Assembly: GCA_052035295.1 (NCBI GenBank)
Contig: JBPOHS010000017.1
Location: 1-64,000 of the forward strand
DNA: 64,000 bases
Direction: 5' to 3'
Source: HdN1 sp052035295
GTDB lineage: Bacteria > Pseudomonadota > Gammaproteobacteria > Pseudomonadales > Ketobacteraceae
Part shown: positions 1 to 8,596 of the stretch, piece after piece
Position numbering within the stretch: position 1 is the stretch's first letter
Layout of the letters: every line of letters starts with the position of its first letter
The notes under the pieces: model-generated
Seen by the model: only the letters and a program-made list of their open reading frames with translations
Told to the model about the DNA's origin: nothing
The model's database searches: none
Program-made: the position numbers and the translations under genes

Positions 1-468
1 GGCGGTGGTCATGAGCGCGGTATGCGATCCGGAACGCTGGCAACGCATCAATTGGTGGGGATGGGAGCCGCGTGTCGCTTGGCGGGAACATTGTTGAAGG
101 ATGACCATGACCGTATTGCCCGCCTGCAGGCGCGGTTGTGGGAGGGGCTCCGGGATCTGCCGGGTATTACGATCAATGGTACTGGCGCGCGCATCCCTGG
201 GATCACGAATCTGTCGTTTCCGGGCGTCGATGGCGAAACCTTGCTGATGAGTCTCGCTGATATTGCGGTATCCAGTGGCTCGGCGTGCAATTCGGCAACG
301 GTCGAACCCTCGTATGTGCTGACTGCGCTCGGGGTGTCGAGGGACGTGGCACAAAGTGCAGTGCGGGTGTCGATCGGGCGTTATTCCACCGACGAGGACA
401 TCGATCGCGCCATCGCGGCCATTCGTCACAGCGTCTTGCGATTGTTGGCTTCCGGTGGCCAGGGCTGA
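1..468 (+). CDS. Cysteine desulfurase, IscS/NifS family (C-terminal part; 5' end outside window)
   Basis: PLP-dependent removal of sulfur from cysteine for Fe-S cluster assembly or tRNA thiolation. The frame is open from base 1 and begins in the family motif GGGHERGMRSGT, which follows the PLP lysine region. The active-site cysteine loop is present as SSGSACNSA, followed by EPSYVLTALG and the SIGRYSTDEDID strand. About 155 codons are visible. The protein stops soon after the last helix (RLLASGGQG) and lacks the roughly 20-residue tail with which housekeeping IscS contacts IscU. No iscU, iscA or hsc genes follow; ndk is next. It is either a housekeeping desulfurase with an altered tail or a second, non-Isc desulfurase. 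Confidence 0.9.
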   Translation, partial: GGGHERGMRSGTLATHQLVGMGAACRLAGTLLKDDHDRIARLQARLWEGLRDLPGITINGTGARIPGITNLSFPGVDGETLLMSLADIAVSSGSACNSATVEPSYVLTALGVSRDVAQSAVRVSIGRYSTDEDIDRAIAAIRHSVLRLLASGGQG

Positions 469-491
469 GCCCGGTGATGGTGTAAACAGCC

Positions 492-521
492 TTACACATC
501 GGCGCCAATCCTGCGTATAAT
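492..521 (+). promoter_or_regulatory. Probable sigma-70 promoter of ndk
   Basis: A TTACAC -35 element at 492-497 and a perfect TATAAT at 516-521 are separated by 18 bases. This lies 85 bases before the ndk start, just after the desulfurase stop, so ndk probably has its own transcript. Seen by eye only. Confidence 0.6.
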
Positions 522-606
522 CGCGTCCTTCAAAAAGCGACCCCCTTTTTTGCAAGGGTGATCTACTTACAACCCCTGTTTTACCAGGAAACCCCGGAGT
601 CCAGTC

Positions 607-1038
607 ATGGCTATCGAACGTACTTTGTCCATCATCAAACCTGATGCAGTTGCCAAAAATGTGATTGGCGAGATCTATACCCGCTTCGAAAAAGCCGGCC
701 TGAAAGTGGTTGCTGCCCGCATGATGCATTTGAGCCAGGCGCAAGCCGAAGGCTTCTATGCCGAGCACAAAGAGCGTGGATTCTTCAAAGACCTGGTGGC
801 TTTCATGACCTCCGGCCCCGTCATCGTGCAAGCCCTGGAAGGTGAAAACGCCGTTGCCCTGCACCGTGAAATCATGGGCGCCACCGACCCGAAGAAAGCA
901 GACGCCGGCACCATCCGCGCTGACTTTGCTTCCAGCATCGATGAAAACGCTGTTCACGGTTCGGATTCTGCTGCGTCTGCTGCCCGTGAAATTGCTTATT
1001 TTTTCAGTGCCACTGAAGTGTGCGAACGTACGCGCTAA
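607..1038 (+). CDS. ndk: Nucleoside diphosphate kinase
   Basis: Transfers the gamma phosphate of ATP to NDPs through a phosphohistidine intermediate, balancing cellular NTP pools. The 143-residue length is the normal bacterial size. The N-terminus ERTLSIIKPDAV is diagnostic. The catalytic histidine is H117 in NAVHGSDS, and the nucleotide-contacting GTIRADF motif precedes it. The ATG at 607 has GGAG upstream. It follows a good promoter and is followed by a hairpin with a T-run, so it looks monocistronic. In Pseudomonas-type genomes ndk is also directly upstream of rlmN. Confidence 0.97.
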   Translation: MAIERTLSIIKPDAVAKNVIGEIYTRFEKAGLKVVAARMMHLSQAQAEGFYAEHKERGFFKDLVAFMTSGPVIVQALEGENAVALHREIMGATDPKKADAGTIRADFASSIDENAVHGSDSAASAAREIAYFFSATEVCERTR

Positions 1039-1072
1039 GCGGCGTCTGGCCATTCAGTGATCTGAACGCGAT

Positions 1073-1105
1073 GCCCCTCCCAGTCTGGCGACGGTAGGGG
1101 CTTTT
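1073..1105 (+). terminator. Probable rho-independent terminator after ndk
   Basis: GCCCCT at 1073-1078 pairs with AGGGGC at 1096-1101, with partial inner pairing, and is followed directly by TTTT. It separates ndk from rlmN. Confidence 0.6.
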
Positions 1106-1168
1106 GCAATCTGTTAGACTGATCGCCAACGACGATCGATTGCCAGTATCAAGCAAAGGTGTGCTGTT

Positions 1169-2338
1169 ATGACCGTGGTGGCTAGCGGAAAAGAGAATCT
1201 GCTCGGGATGACCCGCTCACAGCTCGAAGCGTTTTTCGTTTCGCTGGGTGAGAAGCCTTTTCGTGCACATCAGGTCATGAAATGGATACATTTCTTTGGC
1301 GTCGACAATTTTGACGCCATGACCAATCTGGGCAAATCCCTGCGTGAAAAACTGCAGGCGACTGCCGAAATCGCAGCTCCCGAGATCAGTTTTCACAGCA
1401 CATCGAAGGATGGCACCCGCAAGTGGGTGATCAAACTCGACAATGGCAATGCCGTCGAGACTGTTTTCATCCCGGATGGCAATCGCGGCACCTTGTGCGT
1501 ATCGAGCCAGGTCGGGTGTTCCCTGGATTGCAGCTTTTGCTCGACCGGCAAGCAAGGCTTCCAGCGCGACCTGAGCGTGGCGGAAATCGTTGCCCAGGTA
1601 TGGGTGGCCAACCGTTCCTTTGGTGTGCCCGAGAACAAGGGCCATCGACACATCACCAACGTGGTGATGATGGGCATGGGCGAGCCGCTGCTCAATATAG
1701 ACAACGTCATTCCCGCCATGGAGATCATGCGTGACGACCTCGGCTATGGTGTCTCCAAAAAACGTGTAACGCTCAGTACCTCCGGCGTCGTTCCGAAAAT
1801 GTACGAGTTGTTCGATCGAATCGATGTATCGCTGGCGGTTTCCCTGCATGCGCCAAACGACGAACTCCGCAATGAATTGGTACCCGTCAACCGTAAATAC
1901 CCGTTGAAGGATTTGTTGGATGCCTGTCGTCATTACGTCAACAAATTCGATGACGGTCGTCGTGTCACCATGGAATATGTGCTGTTGGACGGCGTGAATG
2001 ATACCTTCGCGCACGCCGAACAGTTGATCGACATCCTCAAGGATGTGCCTTCCAAGATTAATCTGATTCCCTTTAACCCGTTTCCGCATGCCCATTACAA
2101 GCGTCCTAACGGCTACCGTGTGCGTGCCTTCCAGGATGCCCTGATCAAGGCGGATTATGTGACAACGGTACGCACGACGCGCGGAGATGACATCGACGCT
2201 GCCTGTGGTCAGTTGGTGGGGCAGGTCCAGGACCGTACGCGCCGACAGGAACAATGGTCGCAGACCGTGAACGAGCGTATGGCCCGCCGTCTGAACGTGC
2301 GCGATATCAGCCCCACCGAAAAGCGGGAAAGTCCATGA
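1169..2338 (+). CDS. rlmN: Dual-specificity RNA C2-methyladenosine methyltransferase RlmN
   Basis: Radical-SAM enzyme that methylates C2 of A2503 in 23S rRNA and of A37 in some tRNAs, supporting translational fidelity. At 389 residues it is a typical length. The [4Fe-4S] CxxxCxxC motif is C117, C121 and C124 (GCSLDCSFCSTGKQG). The C-terminal cysteine needed for the methyl intermediate is C346 in DDIDAACGQL. The MMGMGEPLLN and LAVSLHAPND motifs are also present. It overlaps pilF by four bases (ATGA at 2335-2338), indicating translational coupling into the pilF-rodZ genes. Confidence 0.97.
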   Translation: MTVVASGKENLLGMTRSQLEAFFVSLGEKPFRAHQVMKWIHFFGVDNFDAMTNLGKSLREKLQATAEIAAPEISFHSTSKDGTRKWVIKLDNGNAVETVFIPDGNRGTLCVSSQVGCSLDCSFCSTGKQGFQRDLSVAEIVAQVWVANRSFGVPENKGHRHITNVVMMGMGEPLLNIDNVIPAMEIMRDDLGYGVSKKRVTLSTSGVVPKMYELFDRIDVSLAVSLHAPNDELRNELVPVNRKYPLKDLLDACRHYVNKFDDGRRVTMEYVLLDGVNDTFAHAEQLIDILKDVPSKINLIPFNPFPHAHYKRPNGYRVRAFQDALIKADYVTTVRTTRGDDIDAACGQLVGQVQDRTRRQEQWSQTVNERMARRLNVRDISPTEKRESP

Positions 2339-3102
2339 GACGAATTGCTTTTCTGGTTTTTTCCCTGCTGGCAATCCTGTTGTCAGGCTGTGTCATCGAG
2401 TCGACCAATGACCCCATGGCCAAGAACAAGGATCTCGACAAGGCCTTGCGCGCTTATGTCCAGTTGGGTACCCGATATATTCAGGATCGCAACATGACGC
2501 AGGCCGACCGCGTATTGCGCAAGGCGGCGTCGATCAATGAAGATGACGCCGGTCTGAATAACGCCTACGGTCTGTTCTATCTGGTCGAGAACGACAAGGA
2601 ACGCGCTGAAAAGTATTTTCTCAAGGCGATCGATGAAGATCCGGAGCTGTCCGCGGCGTACAATAATTACGCGAACTTGCTCTACTCTGACAAACGTTAT
2701 GAAAATGCGGCGGAGCAGTTGCTGGTGGTCAGCAAGCACTATCGTTACGAAAAGCGTTTCCAGGTATTCGAGACACTAGGTCGCTGCTACGTCAAGCTTG
2801 AGCAGCCGGATCTGGCTGAACCCGCCTTTCACAAAGCATTGCAGTTATATCCTCGACTTCCCGGCAGTTTGTTGGGCCTAAGTGGGCTATATTTGAACAA
2901 AGGGAACTACCCGCTTTCCAAGAAGTATCTGGAGCAGTACGAGGCAGTATCCAAACCCAGTCCCGAGCAATTGTGGTTAGGCATTCGCCTGCAGAGGCAA
3001 TTGGGCGACGCAGACAAATTGGCGAGTTACGAGCTGGCATTACGCAAGCTGTTTCCTGGTTCGCCGGAATTCCGCGAATATCAAAAGACGGTTTCACCAT
3101 GA
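2335..3102 (+). CDS. pilF: Type IV pilus biogenesis lipoprotein PilF (PilW), TPR protein
   Basis: Outer-membrane pilotin needed for PilQ secretin localisation and multimerisation. The 255-residue protein starts at ATG 2335, which overlaps the rlmN stop. A longer in-frame version would begin inside rlmN and bury the signal peptide. The lipoprotein signal is MRRIAFLVF..., with lipobox LLSGC, so the lipid-bearing cysteine is near residue 18. The mature part is a series of TPR helices (for example NNAYGLFYLVENDKERAEKYF and AAYNNYANLLYSDKRYENA). Its position between rlmN and rodZ matches the Pseudomonas order. The only other pilus-type gene in the window is an unlinked ATPase at 35173. Confidence 0.93.
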   Translation: MRRIAFLVFSLLAILLSGCVIESTNDPMAKNKDLDKALRAYVQLGTRYIQDRNMTQADRVLRKAASINEDDAGLNNAYGLFYLVENDKERAEKYFLKAIDEDPELSAAYNNYANLLYSDKRYENAAEQLLVVSKHYRYEKRFQVFETLGRCYVKLEQPDLAEPAFHKALQLYPRLPGSLLGLSGLYLNKGNYPLSKKYLEQYEAVSKPSPEQLWLGIRLQRQLGDADKLASYELALRKLFPGSPEFREYQKTVSP

Positions 3103-4220
3103 CAGCAGCAAAATCTGCTCCAGGCCAAGGGCCGAAACTAACGGTTGTTGAAAGTGCCCAGCTGAACTCTCCCGGCCAGCGGCTGATGCGATCCCGCTCC
3201 GCTCGTAATCTTGCGGTTGAAGACGTCGCCCGTCAGCTCAACCTGTCGGTCAGCATGGTGAAAGCGATAGAGAGCGACAATTTCAAGGCCCTGCCGGGAC
3301 GTGCCTTCGTCAAAGGCTACTTGCGTAATTACGCACGTCTGGTCTCCATCGATGCAGATGAACTGCTTCGTGCCTATGAGAGCCAGTTCTCCAGTGCCGA
3401 GGAAGACGCCCTCAACCCACCCGAACTCAAGCGTCGTCCGCGCTGGATTGCGCCCTTGGTCAAAGGAATCGGGTACCTGGTGTTGGTCGCCATCGTGCTC
3501 TCGATTGGCAGTGTCATCTTTCAGAACATGGGGTTCCTCGTCGACAAAGCGCAACAGTTGACGGCATCCTTCCGGAGTGATGGGGCCACGGTGGCACCGG
3601 AAGCGGAAACTCCCGCTCCTATCGCCTCTGACGCAGGGGAAGGGGACACAGTCAAATTGAGTATCCCTCTGCATCCGGTCGATGGGGCTTCTGGCGCGCC
3701 TGCTGCCGGTGAGGTGTCCGGAGAGACCCAGACGCCGGCAACGGCGGAGTCCCCCATCGTTGCTCCGACCGAGAGTGGCAATCAGGGTTCCAGCGATGTT
3801 GTTCCGCCGCAATCATCGATCGATCTCAATGTCCGGGCGGTGGTGGAGTCTGATGCATCTCCGCAGACACGCGCGGAGCAAAACGGGTCTGCGGCGGTCG
3901 TGCCCGCCGCTGGCTTGGCGACAGAGGCAGTGCCTGTGGGGTCGACGGTCGAGAAGGTCGGAACAGCGGGTGCCGATGTAGCTTCCTTGAGTCTGGTTTT
4001 TTCCGGTATGAGCTGGGTCAGGGTGCGGGACGCCACCACGCGGGTGCTGTTTGATGGCACGCGTTCCTCAGGAGCAGAGGTGCAGGTGCAGGGCCGCGCT
4101 CCGTTCGACATCCGGCTCGGGAACGCCCCGGTCGTGAAAGTCATACTTAACGGAAAACCGCGCGATTTCGACTTTTCCAGTCGCAGTAATGTTGCTCAAT
4201 TCACGCTGGGTGATGAATAG
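3099..4220 (+). CDS. rodZ: Cytoskeletal protein RodZ
   Basis: Bitopic membrane protein linking the MreB cytoskeleton to the elongasome and maintaining rod shape. The start is ATG 3099, overlapping the pilF stop by four bases (373 residues). Order: an N-terminal HTH_25/Xre-type helix-turn-helix (MRSRSARNLAVEDVARQLNL, FVKGYLRNYARLV), one transmembrane segment at about residues 120-140 (GIGYLVLVAIVLSIGSVIF), a long low-complexity Ala/Pro/Ser/Thr periplasmic linker, and a C-terminal DUF4115 beta domain (LSLVFSGMSWVRVRDATTRV ... VVKVILNGKPRDF). The linker explains the high Ala/Thr/Pro content. Confidence 0.93.
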   Translation: MTAAKSAPGQGPKLTVVESAQLNSPGQRLMRSRSARNLAVEDVARQLNLSVSMVKAIESDNFKALPGRAFVKGYLRNYARLVSIDADELLRAYESQFSSAEEDALNPPELKRRPRWIAPLVKGIGYLVLVAIVLSIGSVIFQNMGFLVDKAQQLTASFRSDGATVAPEAETPAPIASDAGEGDTVKLSIPLHPVDGASGAPAAGEVSGETQTPATAESPIVAPTESGNQGSSDVVPPQSSIDLNVRAVVESDASPQTRAEQNGSAAVVPAAGLATEAVPVGSTVEKVGTAGADVASLSLVFSGMSWVRVRDATTRVLFDGTRSSGAEVQVQGRAPFDIRLGNAPVVKVILNGKPRDFDFSSRSNVAQFTLGDE

Positions 4221-4282
4221 AAACGCCAGCACCGCGTTTCCTTTCAAGTCTTGTCGATTGTCCGCAGTAGCAGGAGGATTGC

Positions 4283-5407
4283 ATGTTCCATGAAACCCCC
4301 ATCAAGCGCCGCAAGTCTCGCCAGATCATGGTGGGCAATGTGCCGGTGGGCGGTGGTGCTCCGATTTCAGTACAGAGCATGACCAACACCGAAACCACCG
4401 ACGTCGATGCCACTGTCGCACAAATACAGCGCATGCAGAATGCCGGTGTCGATATCGTGCGCGTGTCCGTTCCCAGTCTGGAAGCGGCAGATGCCTTTGG
4501 TGAAATCAGAAAGCAGGTCGCCGTGCCGTTGGTGGCCGATATTCATTTCGACTACAAGATTGCGCTGGCCGTTGCGGAGCGGGGCGTTGATTGTCTGCGT
4601 ATCAATCCCGGCAATATCGGTAATGAGGAGCGCATTCGCTCCGTGGTGGATTCTGCCAAGGAAAAAGGCATTCCCATTCGTATCGGAGTGAATGCCGGTT
4701 CGCTGGAGAAGGACCTGCAGAAAAAATACGGCGAGCCTACCGCCGACGCGTTGGTGGAATCCGCGATGCGGCATGTCGATATTCTCGACAAGCTGGACTT
4801 CCAGAATTTCAAACTGAGTCTCAAGGCATCCAATGTGTTTCTGACCGTGGATGCCTATCGCAAGATCGCCGGCATGATCGAACAGCCGCTGCACTTGGGC
4901 GTTACTGAAGCCGGCAGTTTCCGCGCAGGTACGGTGAAGTCCGCCATTGCGCTGGGCAGTCTGTTGATGGATGGCATCGGAGACACCTTGCGCATTTCAC
5001 TGGCGGCCGATCCGGTGGAAGAGGTCAAGGTAGGCTTTGACATTCTGAAAAGTTTGCTGCTGCGTACCAAGGGTATCAACCTGATTGCCTGTCCGAGCTG
5101 TTCGCGTCAGAATTTCGATGTGATCAAGGCGGTCAATGAACTCGAAGCTCGACTGGAGGATATCACCACGCCATTGGATGTGGCCGTTATTGGTTGCATC
5201 GTCAATGGCCCCGGCGAAGCCAAGGTGGCTCATATCGGGCTGACCGGTGGAACACCGGCCAACTTGATCTTCCGCGAAGGCAAACCCAGCCACAAGGTCG
5301 ACAATGCGCATCTTGTCGATGAACTCGAAAAAGTCATCCGTGAGAAAGCCGCGGCCATCGAGGCCGAAGGCGACGGTGAACGTCAGACGATTAGCGTGGG
5401 CGGCTGA
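4283..5407 (+). CDS. ispG: 4-hydroxy-3-methylbut-2-en-1-yl diphosphate synthase (flavodoxin) IspG
   Basis: [4Fe-4S] enzyme of the MEP isoprenoid pathway that reductively opens MEcPP to HMBPP. It has 374 residues, the bacterial length. The N-terminal TIM-barrel-like part contains SVQSMTNTETTDVDATVAQI and VADIHFDYKIAL. The cluster-binding cysteines are in IACPSCSRQNFD and VIGCIVNGPGEA. The ATG at 4283 has AGGAGG just upstream. It lies between rodZ and hisS as in Pseudomonas. Confidence 0.97.
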   Translation: MFHETPIKRRKSRQIMVGNVPVGGGAPISVQSMTNTETTDVDATVAQIQRMQNAGVDIVRVSVPSLEAADAFGEIRKQVAVPLVADIHFDYKIALAVAERGVDCLRINPGNIGNEERIRSVVDSAKEKGIPIRIGVNAGSLEKDLQKKYGEPTADALVESAMRHVDILDKLDFQNFKLSLKASNVFLTVDAYRKIAGMIEQPLHLGVTEAGSFRAGTVKSAIALGSLLMDGIGDTLRISLAADPVEEVKVGFDILKSLLLRTKGINLIACPSCSRQNFDVIKAVNELEARLEDITTPLDVAVIGCIVNGPGEAKVAHIGLTGGTPANLIFREGKPSHKVDNAHLVDELEKVIREKAAAIEAEGDGERQTISVGG

Positions 5408-5439
5408 CCGCCCGCGTTGTTTCCACAGGAATCTCCCCC

Positions 5440-6726
5440 TTGAGCAAACGTATCAACGCCATTCGCGGCATGAACGATATTCTGCCGCAACAATCCATGG
5501 TTTGGCGCTATCTCGAAGACACCGTGCGCGATCTGCTGACCCGTTACGGGTACGGTGAAATTCGCCTTCCGATTGTCGAGTACACCGATCTATTCAAACG
5601 TTCTATCGGCGAAGTCACCGACATCGTCGAAAAAGAAATGTACACCTTTGAGGATCGCAACGGTGAGAGCCTGACGCTGCGACCCGAAGGCACCGCCGGT
5701 TGTGTCCGTGCGGGCGAAGAGCACGGATTGCTCTATAACCAGATTCAGCGACTCTGGTACACCGGTCCGATGTTTCGTTATGAGAAACCTCAGAAAGGGC
5801 GTTATCGCCAGTTCCACCAGATTGGTGTGGAAACGTTTGGCATGACGGGCCCGGATATTGATGCCGAGCTCATCGTGCTCACTGCGCGCTTGTGGAAAGC
5901 GTTGGGAATCTCGGATCATGTCACCCTGCAGCTGAACAGTCTCGGTTCCAGCGAAGAGCGTGCCCGCTACCGTGCCGATCTGGTCACCTATCTGGAGGCG
6001 CGTCGTGATCAGCTGGATGAAGACAGTCAGAGGCGCCTTGGCAGCAATCCATTGCGCGTACTCGACAGCAAGGATCCCAAAACCCAGGCATTGCTCGTTG
6101 ATGCGCCCAGTCTGCACGATTACCTCGAAGCGGAATCCCGGGAACACTTCGAGGGCCTCAAGCGCATGCTCAATGCCGCAGGCGTGGCCTATGAGATCAA
6201 TCCACGCCTGGTGCGTGGTCTGGATTACTACTGCAAGACGGTGTTCGAATGGGTGACCACGGCGTTGGGCGCTCAGGGTACGGTCTGTGCCGGTGGTCGC
6301 TATGATGGCCTCGTCGAGCAATTGGGTGGCAAACCGACGCCTGCCGTCGGTTTCGCCATGGGGGTGGAGCGGTTGGTGCTTTTGCTGGAAACCTGCGGTA
6401 AAGTGGCGCATCTGAGCCAGTTGCCACAGGCGTATCTGGTGGTGAGCGACGGGTTGGAGGCACAAGGTCTCGCGCTCGCAGAAACCTTGCGCAGCACCGT
6501 CCCAGGCTTGCGGCTGTTGATGCACTGTGGTGGCGGGAAATTCAAGAAGCAGATCAAGAAGGCAGACGAGAGCGGTGCTCTGTTGGCGCTTGTACTGGGT
6601 GAGGATGAGGTTGCCAGCGGGCAGGTTGCAGTGAAGTACCTGCGCGAGGACAAACCGCAGCAAGTCATGTCACAGGCAGAGATTGCTGCCCTGTTGAAAA
6701 AGTTTGAATCAGGTTCCGGGAGTTGA
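5440..6726 (+). CDS. hisS: Histidyl-tRNA synthetase
   Basis: Class II aminoacyl-tRNA synthetase charging tRNA-His; 428 residues. Class II and HisRS motifs are visible: YTFEDRNGESLTLRPEGTAG (motif 2 region), the histidine-specific LVRGLDYY, VCAGGRYDGL, and motif 3 GFAMGVERL. The C-terminal anticodon-binding domain follows. The start is TTG at 5440 (MSKRINAIRGMND), with a CAGGA ribosome site ten bases upstream; no ATG is available at the right place. Its stop overlaps the next gene, so the two are coupled. Confidence 0.96.
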   Translation: MSKRINAIRGMNDILPQQSMVWRYLEDTVRDLLTRYGYGEIRLPIVEYTDLFKRSIGEVTDIVEKEMYTFEDRNGESLTLRPEGTAGCVRAGEEHGLLYNQIQRLWYTGPMFRYEKPQKGRYRQFHQIGVETFGMTGPDIDAELIVLTARLWKALGISDHVTLQLNSLGSSEERARYRADLVTYLEARRDQLDEDSQRRLGSNPLRVLDSKDPKTQALLVDAPSLHDYLEAESREHFEGLKRMLNAAGVAYEINPRLVRGLDYYCKTVFEWVTTALGAQGTVCAGGRYDGLVEQLGGKPTPAVGFAMGVERLVLLLETCGKVAHLSQLPQAYLVVSDGLEAQGLALAETLRSTVPGLRLLMHCGGGKFKKQIKKADESGALLALVLGEDEVASGQVAVKYLREDKPQQVMSQAEIAALLKKFESGSGS

Positions 6727-7418
6727 ACGTGGAAGTCTATCGTACAGAAGAAGAACAAGTAGAAGCGATCAAGCGTTGGTGGAAAGACAATGGCAACGGC
6801 ATTTTGATTGGCATTGGCCTGGCGATAGCCATTGTGTTTGGCTGGCAGAGCTGGAAGCAGAATTCCGTCGAGAAGGGTGAAGCAGCCTCGGTACTTTATT
6901 CCCAGTTGCAGGAATCCGCCCAGGCCATGTGGTCAGCGCCGCCAACCCCGGCAAAAGAAGGCGAGGCCGCTGCAGAGAACCCTCAGCGCGCCACGTTCGA
7001 ACATGTCGCCAAACAGCTGAAAGACGAATATGCGGGCACCACTTATTCGGTGCTGGCGGCGCTCATGGTCGCGCGAGACAAGGTGGAAGCCGGTAACGCA
7101 GCCGAGGCCGAAAAAGAATTGCGTTGGTCTCTCGAACAGAAACCCAGTGAGGCGCTCTCCCTTGTCATCAATCTGCGACTGGCCCGTGTACTGGCGTTGA
7201 AAGGTGAGCAGGACAATGCGCTCAAGCTGCTGGAGAGCGTCAATGCCGGCGCCCAGAAATCTGCTTATGAAGAGCTGAAAGGTGATCTTTATCTTGCCAA
7301 GGGTGAGCTGGCCAAGGCACGCGAAGCCTATCAGGCCGGTCTGGTGGCGGCTCCTGAAGGCGCCAGCAACCGCTCACTGTTGAAAACCAAACTCGATGAT
7401 CTGGCGGTAGCAGAATGA
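6723..7418 (+). CDS. YfgM-like membrane-anchored TPR protein (ancillary SecYEG translocon subunit family)
   Basis: Inner-membrane protein with a short cytoplasmic N-terminus, one transmembrane segment at about residues 24-42 (NGILIGIGLAIAIVFGWQSW) and a periplasmic TPR-like domain (LRWSLEQKPSEALSLVINL, LYLAKGELAKAREAYQAGL). This is the YfgM/TPR_21 architecture; E. coli YfgM associates with SecYEG and PpiD in periplasmic chaperoning. The start is TTG 6723, overlapping the hisS TGA; GTG 6729 is a possible alternative. Placement between hisS and bamB is characteristic of the family. Confidence 0.9.
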   Translation: MNVEVYRTEEEQVEAIKRWWKDNGNGILIGIGLAIAIVFGWQSWKQNSVEKGEAASVLYSQLQESAQAMWSAPPTPAKEGEAAAENPQRATFEHVAKQLKDEYAGTTYSVLAALMVARDKVEAGNAAEAEKELRWSLEQKPSEALSLVINLRLARVLALKGEQDNALKLLESVNAGAQKSAYEELKGDLYLAKGELAKAREAYQAGLVAAPEGASNRSLLKTKLDDLAVAE

Positions 7419-8596
7419 TGCCCGCATTCAGGACACATTGGCGTCGTGGATTGCTGGCAGCGTTGATTGTTGGTGTGGCTGGCTGTAGTGATGACGAGGT
7501 TGCTCCGCCTTCGCCGCTGCCCGATTACGAAGAGACCGTCAGCTTGCGCAAGTTGTGGTCCGAAGGTGTGGGTGACGGTGTCGAAGAATACTATGTGGCA
7601 CTGACACCTTCCGTTACCGAAAAATATGTGTATGCCGCCGCGATTGATGGGACCGTCGTCAAGCTGGATCGCGCCACCGGTGACGCGGTTTGGGAAATGG
7701 ACACCGGGTATCCGATTACGGGGGGGGTCGCCGCAGCCTACGGGTACGTGGCCTTTGGGACCTCCAACGGCGATGTCATCCTGCTCAAGGATGAAGACGG
7801 TGCCCAGGTCTGGAAAGTCAACGTTGGCGGGCAGGTGTTGTCATCGCCTGCGCTGTCTCCCGAACGTGTTGTCGTGCAAAGCATCGATGGGCGCTTGCAG
7901 GGGCTCAATATCGTCGATGGTGTGCGGGTTTGGTTATACGACACGTCGATCCCCATCTTGACCCTGCGCGGGGAAAGCAGCCCGATTGTTGTGGGCAATA
8001 TTGCGCTCGCGGGTTTTGCCAACGGAAAAATGGCAGCGCTGCAGGTCAATGACGGTTTTGTCGGTTGGGAACGTGCCATTGCCGAGCCGGAAGGGCGTTC
8101 CGAACTTGAGCGTCTGGTGGATATCGATGGTCGTTTCGATATCGCGGATACCATGGTCTATGCCGCCACTTACCAGGGCCGAATTGCAGCCGTTGAAGTT
8201 CCCAGCGGCCGCCAGCAGTGGAGCAAGGAATTTTCATCGCATGCCGGGCTTTCCGTATCGATGGAAACGTTGTTCGCCACCAGTGACGAAAGTGAAATCC
8301 TCGCCATGGATGCCGCGACAGGTGCAGAACAGTGGAAGCAATCAAAGCTAAAGGGGCGGTCAGTGACGGCACCGGTGGCCTATGACAAATACGTGGTAGC
8401 CGGTGATTTCGAAGGTTACCTGCACTGGATGGATCGTCAGACGGGCGATTTTGTCGCGCGGGTGAAAGTCGATGGTGATGGTGTACGTGCACCGGTCGTC
8501 GTTTCCGATGATGTCGTTTATGTACAGGCAAACGACGGTACGCTGGCTGCCTATCAAGTCGAAGTCGATCAAGAAGAAGTGGAAGTAACTGAATGA
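7415..8596 (+). CDS. bamB: Outer-membrane protein assembly factor BamB
   Basis: Lipoprotein of the BAM complex that scaffolds beta-barrel insertion. It has 393 residues. The N-terminal signal ends in lipobox GVAGC (cysteine near residue 24) followed by acidic SDDEV, a tether compatible with outer-membrane sorting. The body is a PQQ-like eight-bladed beta-propeller with repeats such as VVKLDRATGDAVWEMDTG, VILLKDEDGAQVWKVNVG and ILAMDAATGAEQWKQS. It overlaps both neighbours by four bases (yfgM-like stop, der start). Confidence 0.95.
   Translation: MMPAFRTHWRRGLLAALIVGVAGCSDDEVAPPSPLPDYEETVSLRKLWSEGVGDGVEEYYVALTPSVTEKYVYAAAIDGTVVKLDRATGDAVWEMDTGYPITGGVAAAYGYVAFGTSNGDVILLKDEDGAQVWKVNVGGQVLSSPALSPERVVVQSIDGRLQGLNIVDGVRVWLYDTSIPILTLRGESSPIVVGNIALAGFANGKMAALQVNDGFVGWERAIAEPEGRSELERLVDIDGRFDIADTMVYAATYQGRIAAVEVPSGRQQWSKEFSSHAGLSVSMETLFATSDESEILAMDAATGAEQWKQSKLKGRSVTAPVAYDKYVVAGDFEGYLHWMDRQTGDFVARVKVDGDGVRAPVVVSDDVVYVQANDGTLAAYQVEVDQEEVEVTE

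Noticed and set aside
1217..2374. Long open frame antisense to rlmN (minus strand, about 385 codons), and similar ones over der (8908-9972) and guaA (41060-42547).
   Set aside because: They mirror conserved genes on the plus strand in GC-rich DNA and have His/Gln-biased translations without recognised motifs or ribosome sites.
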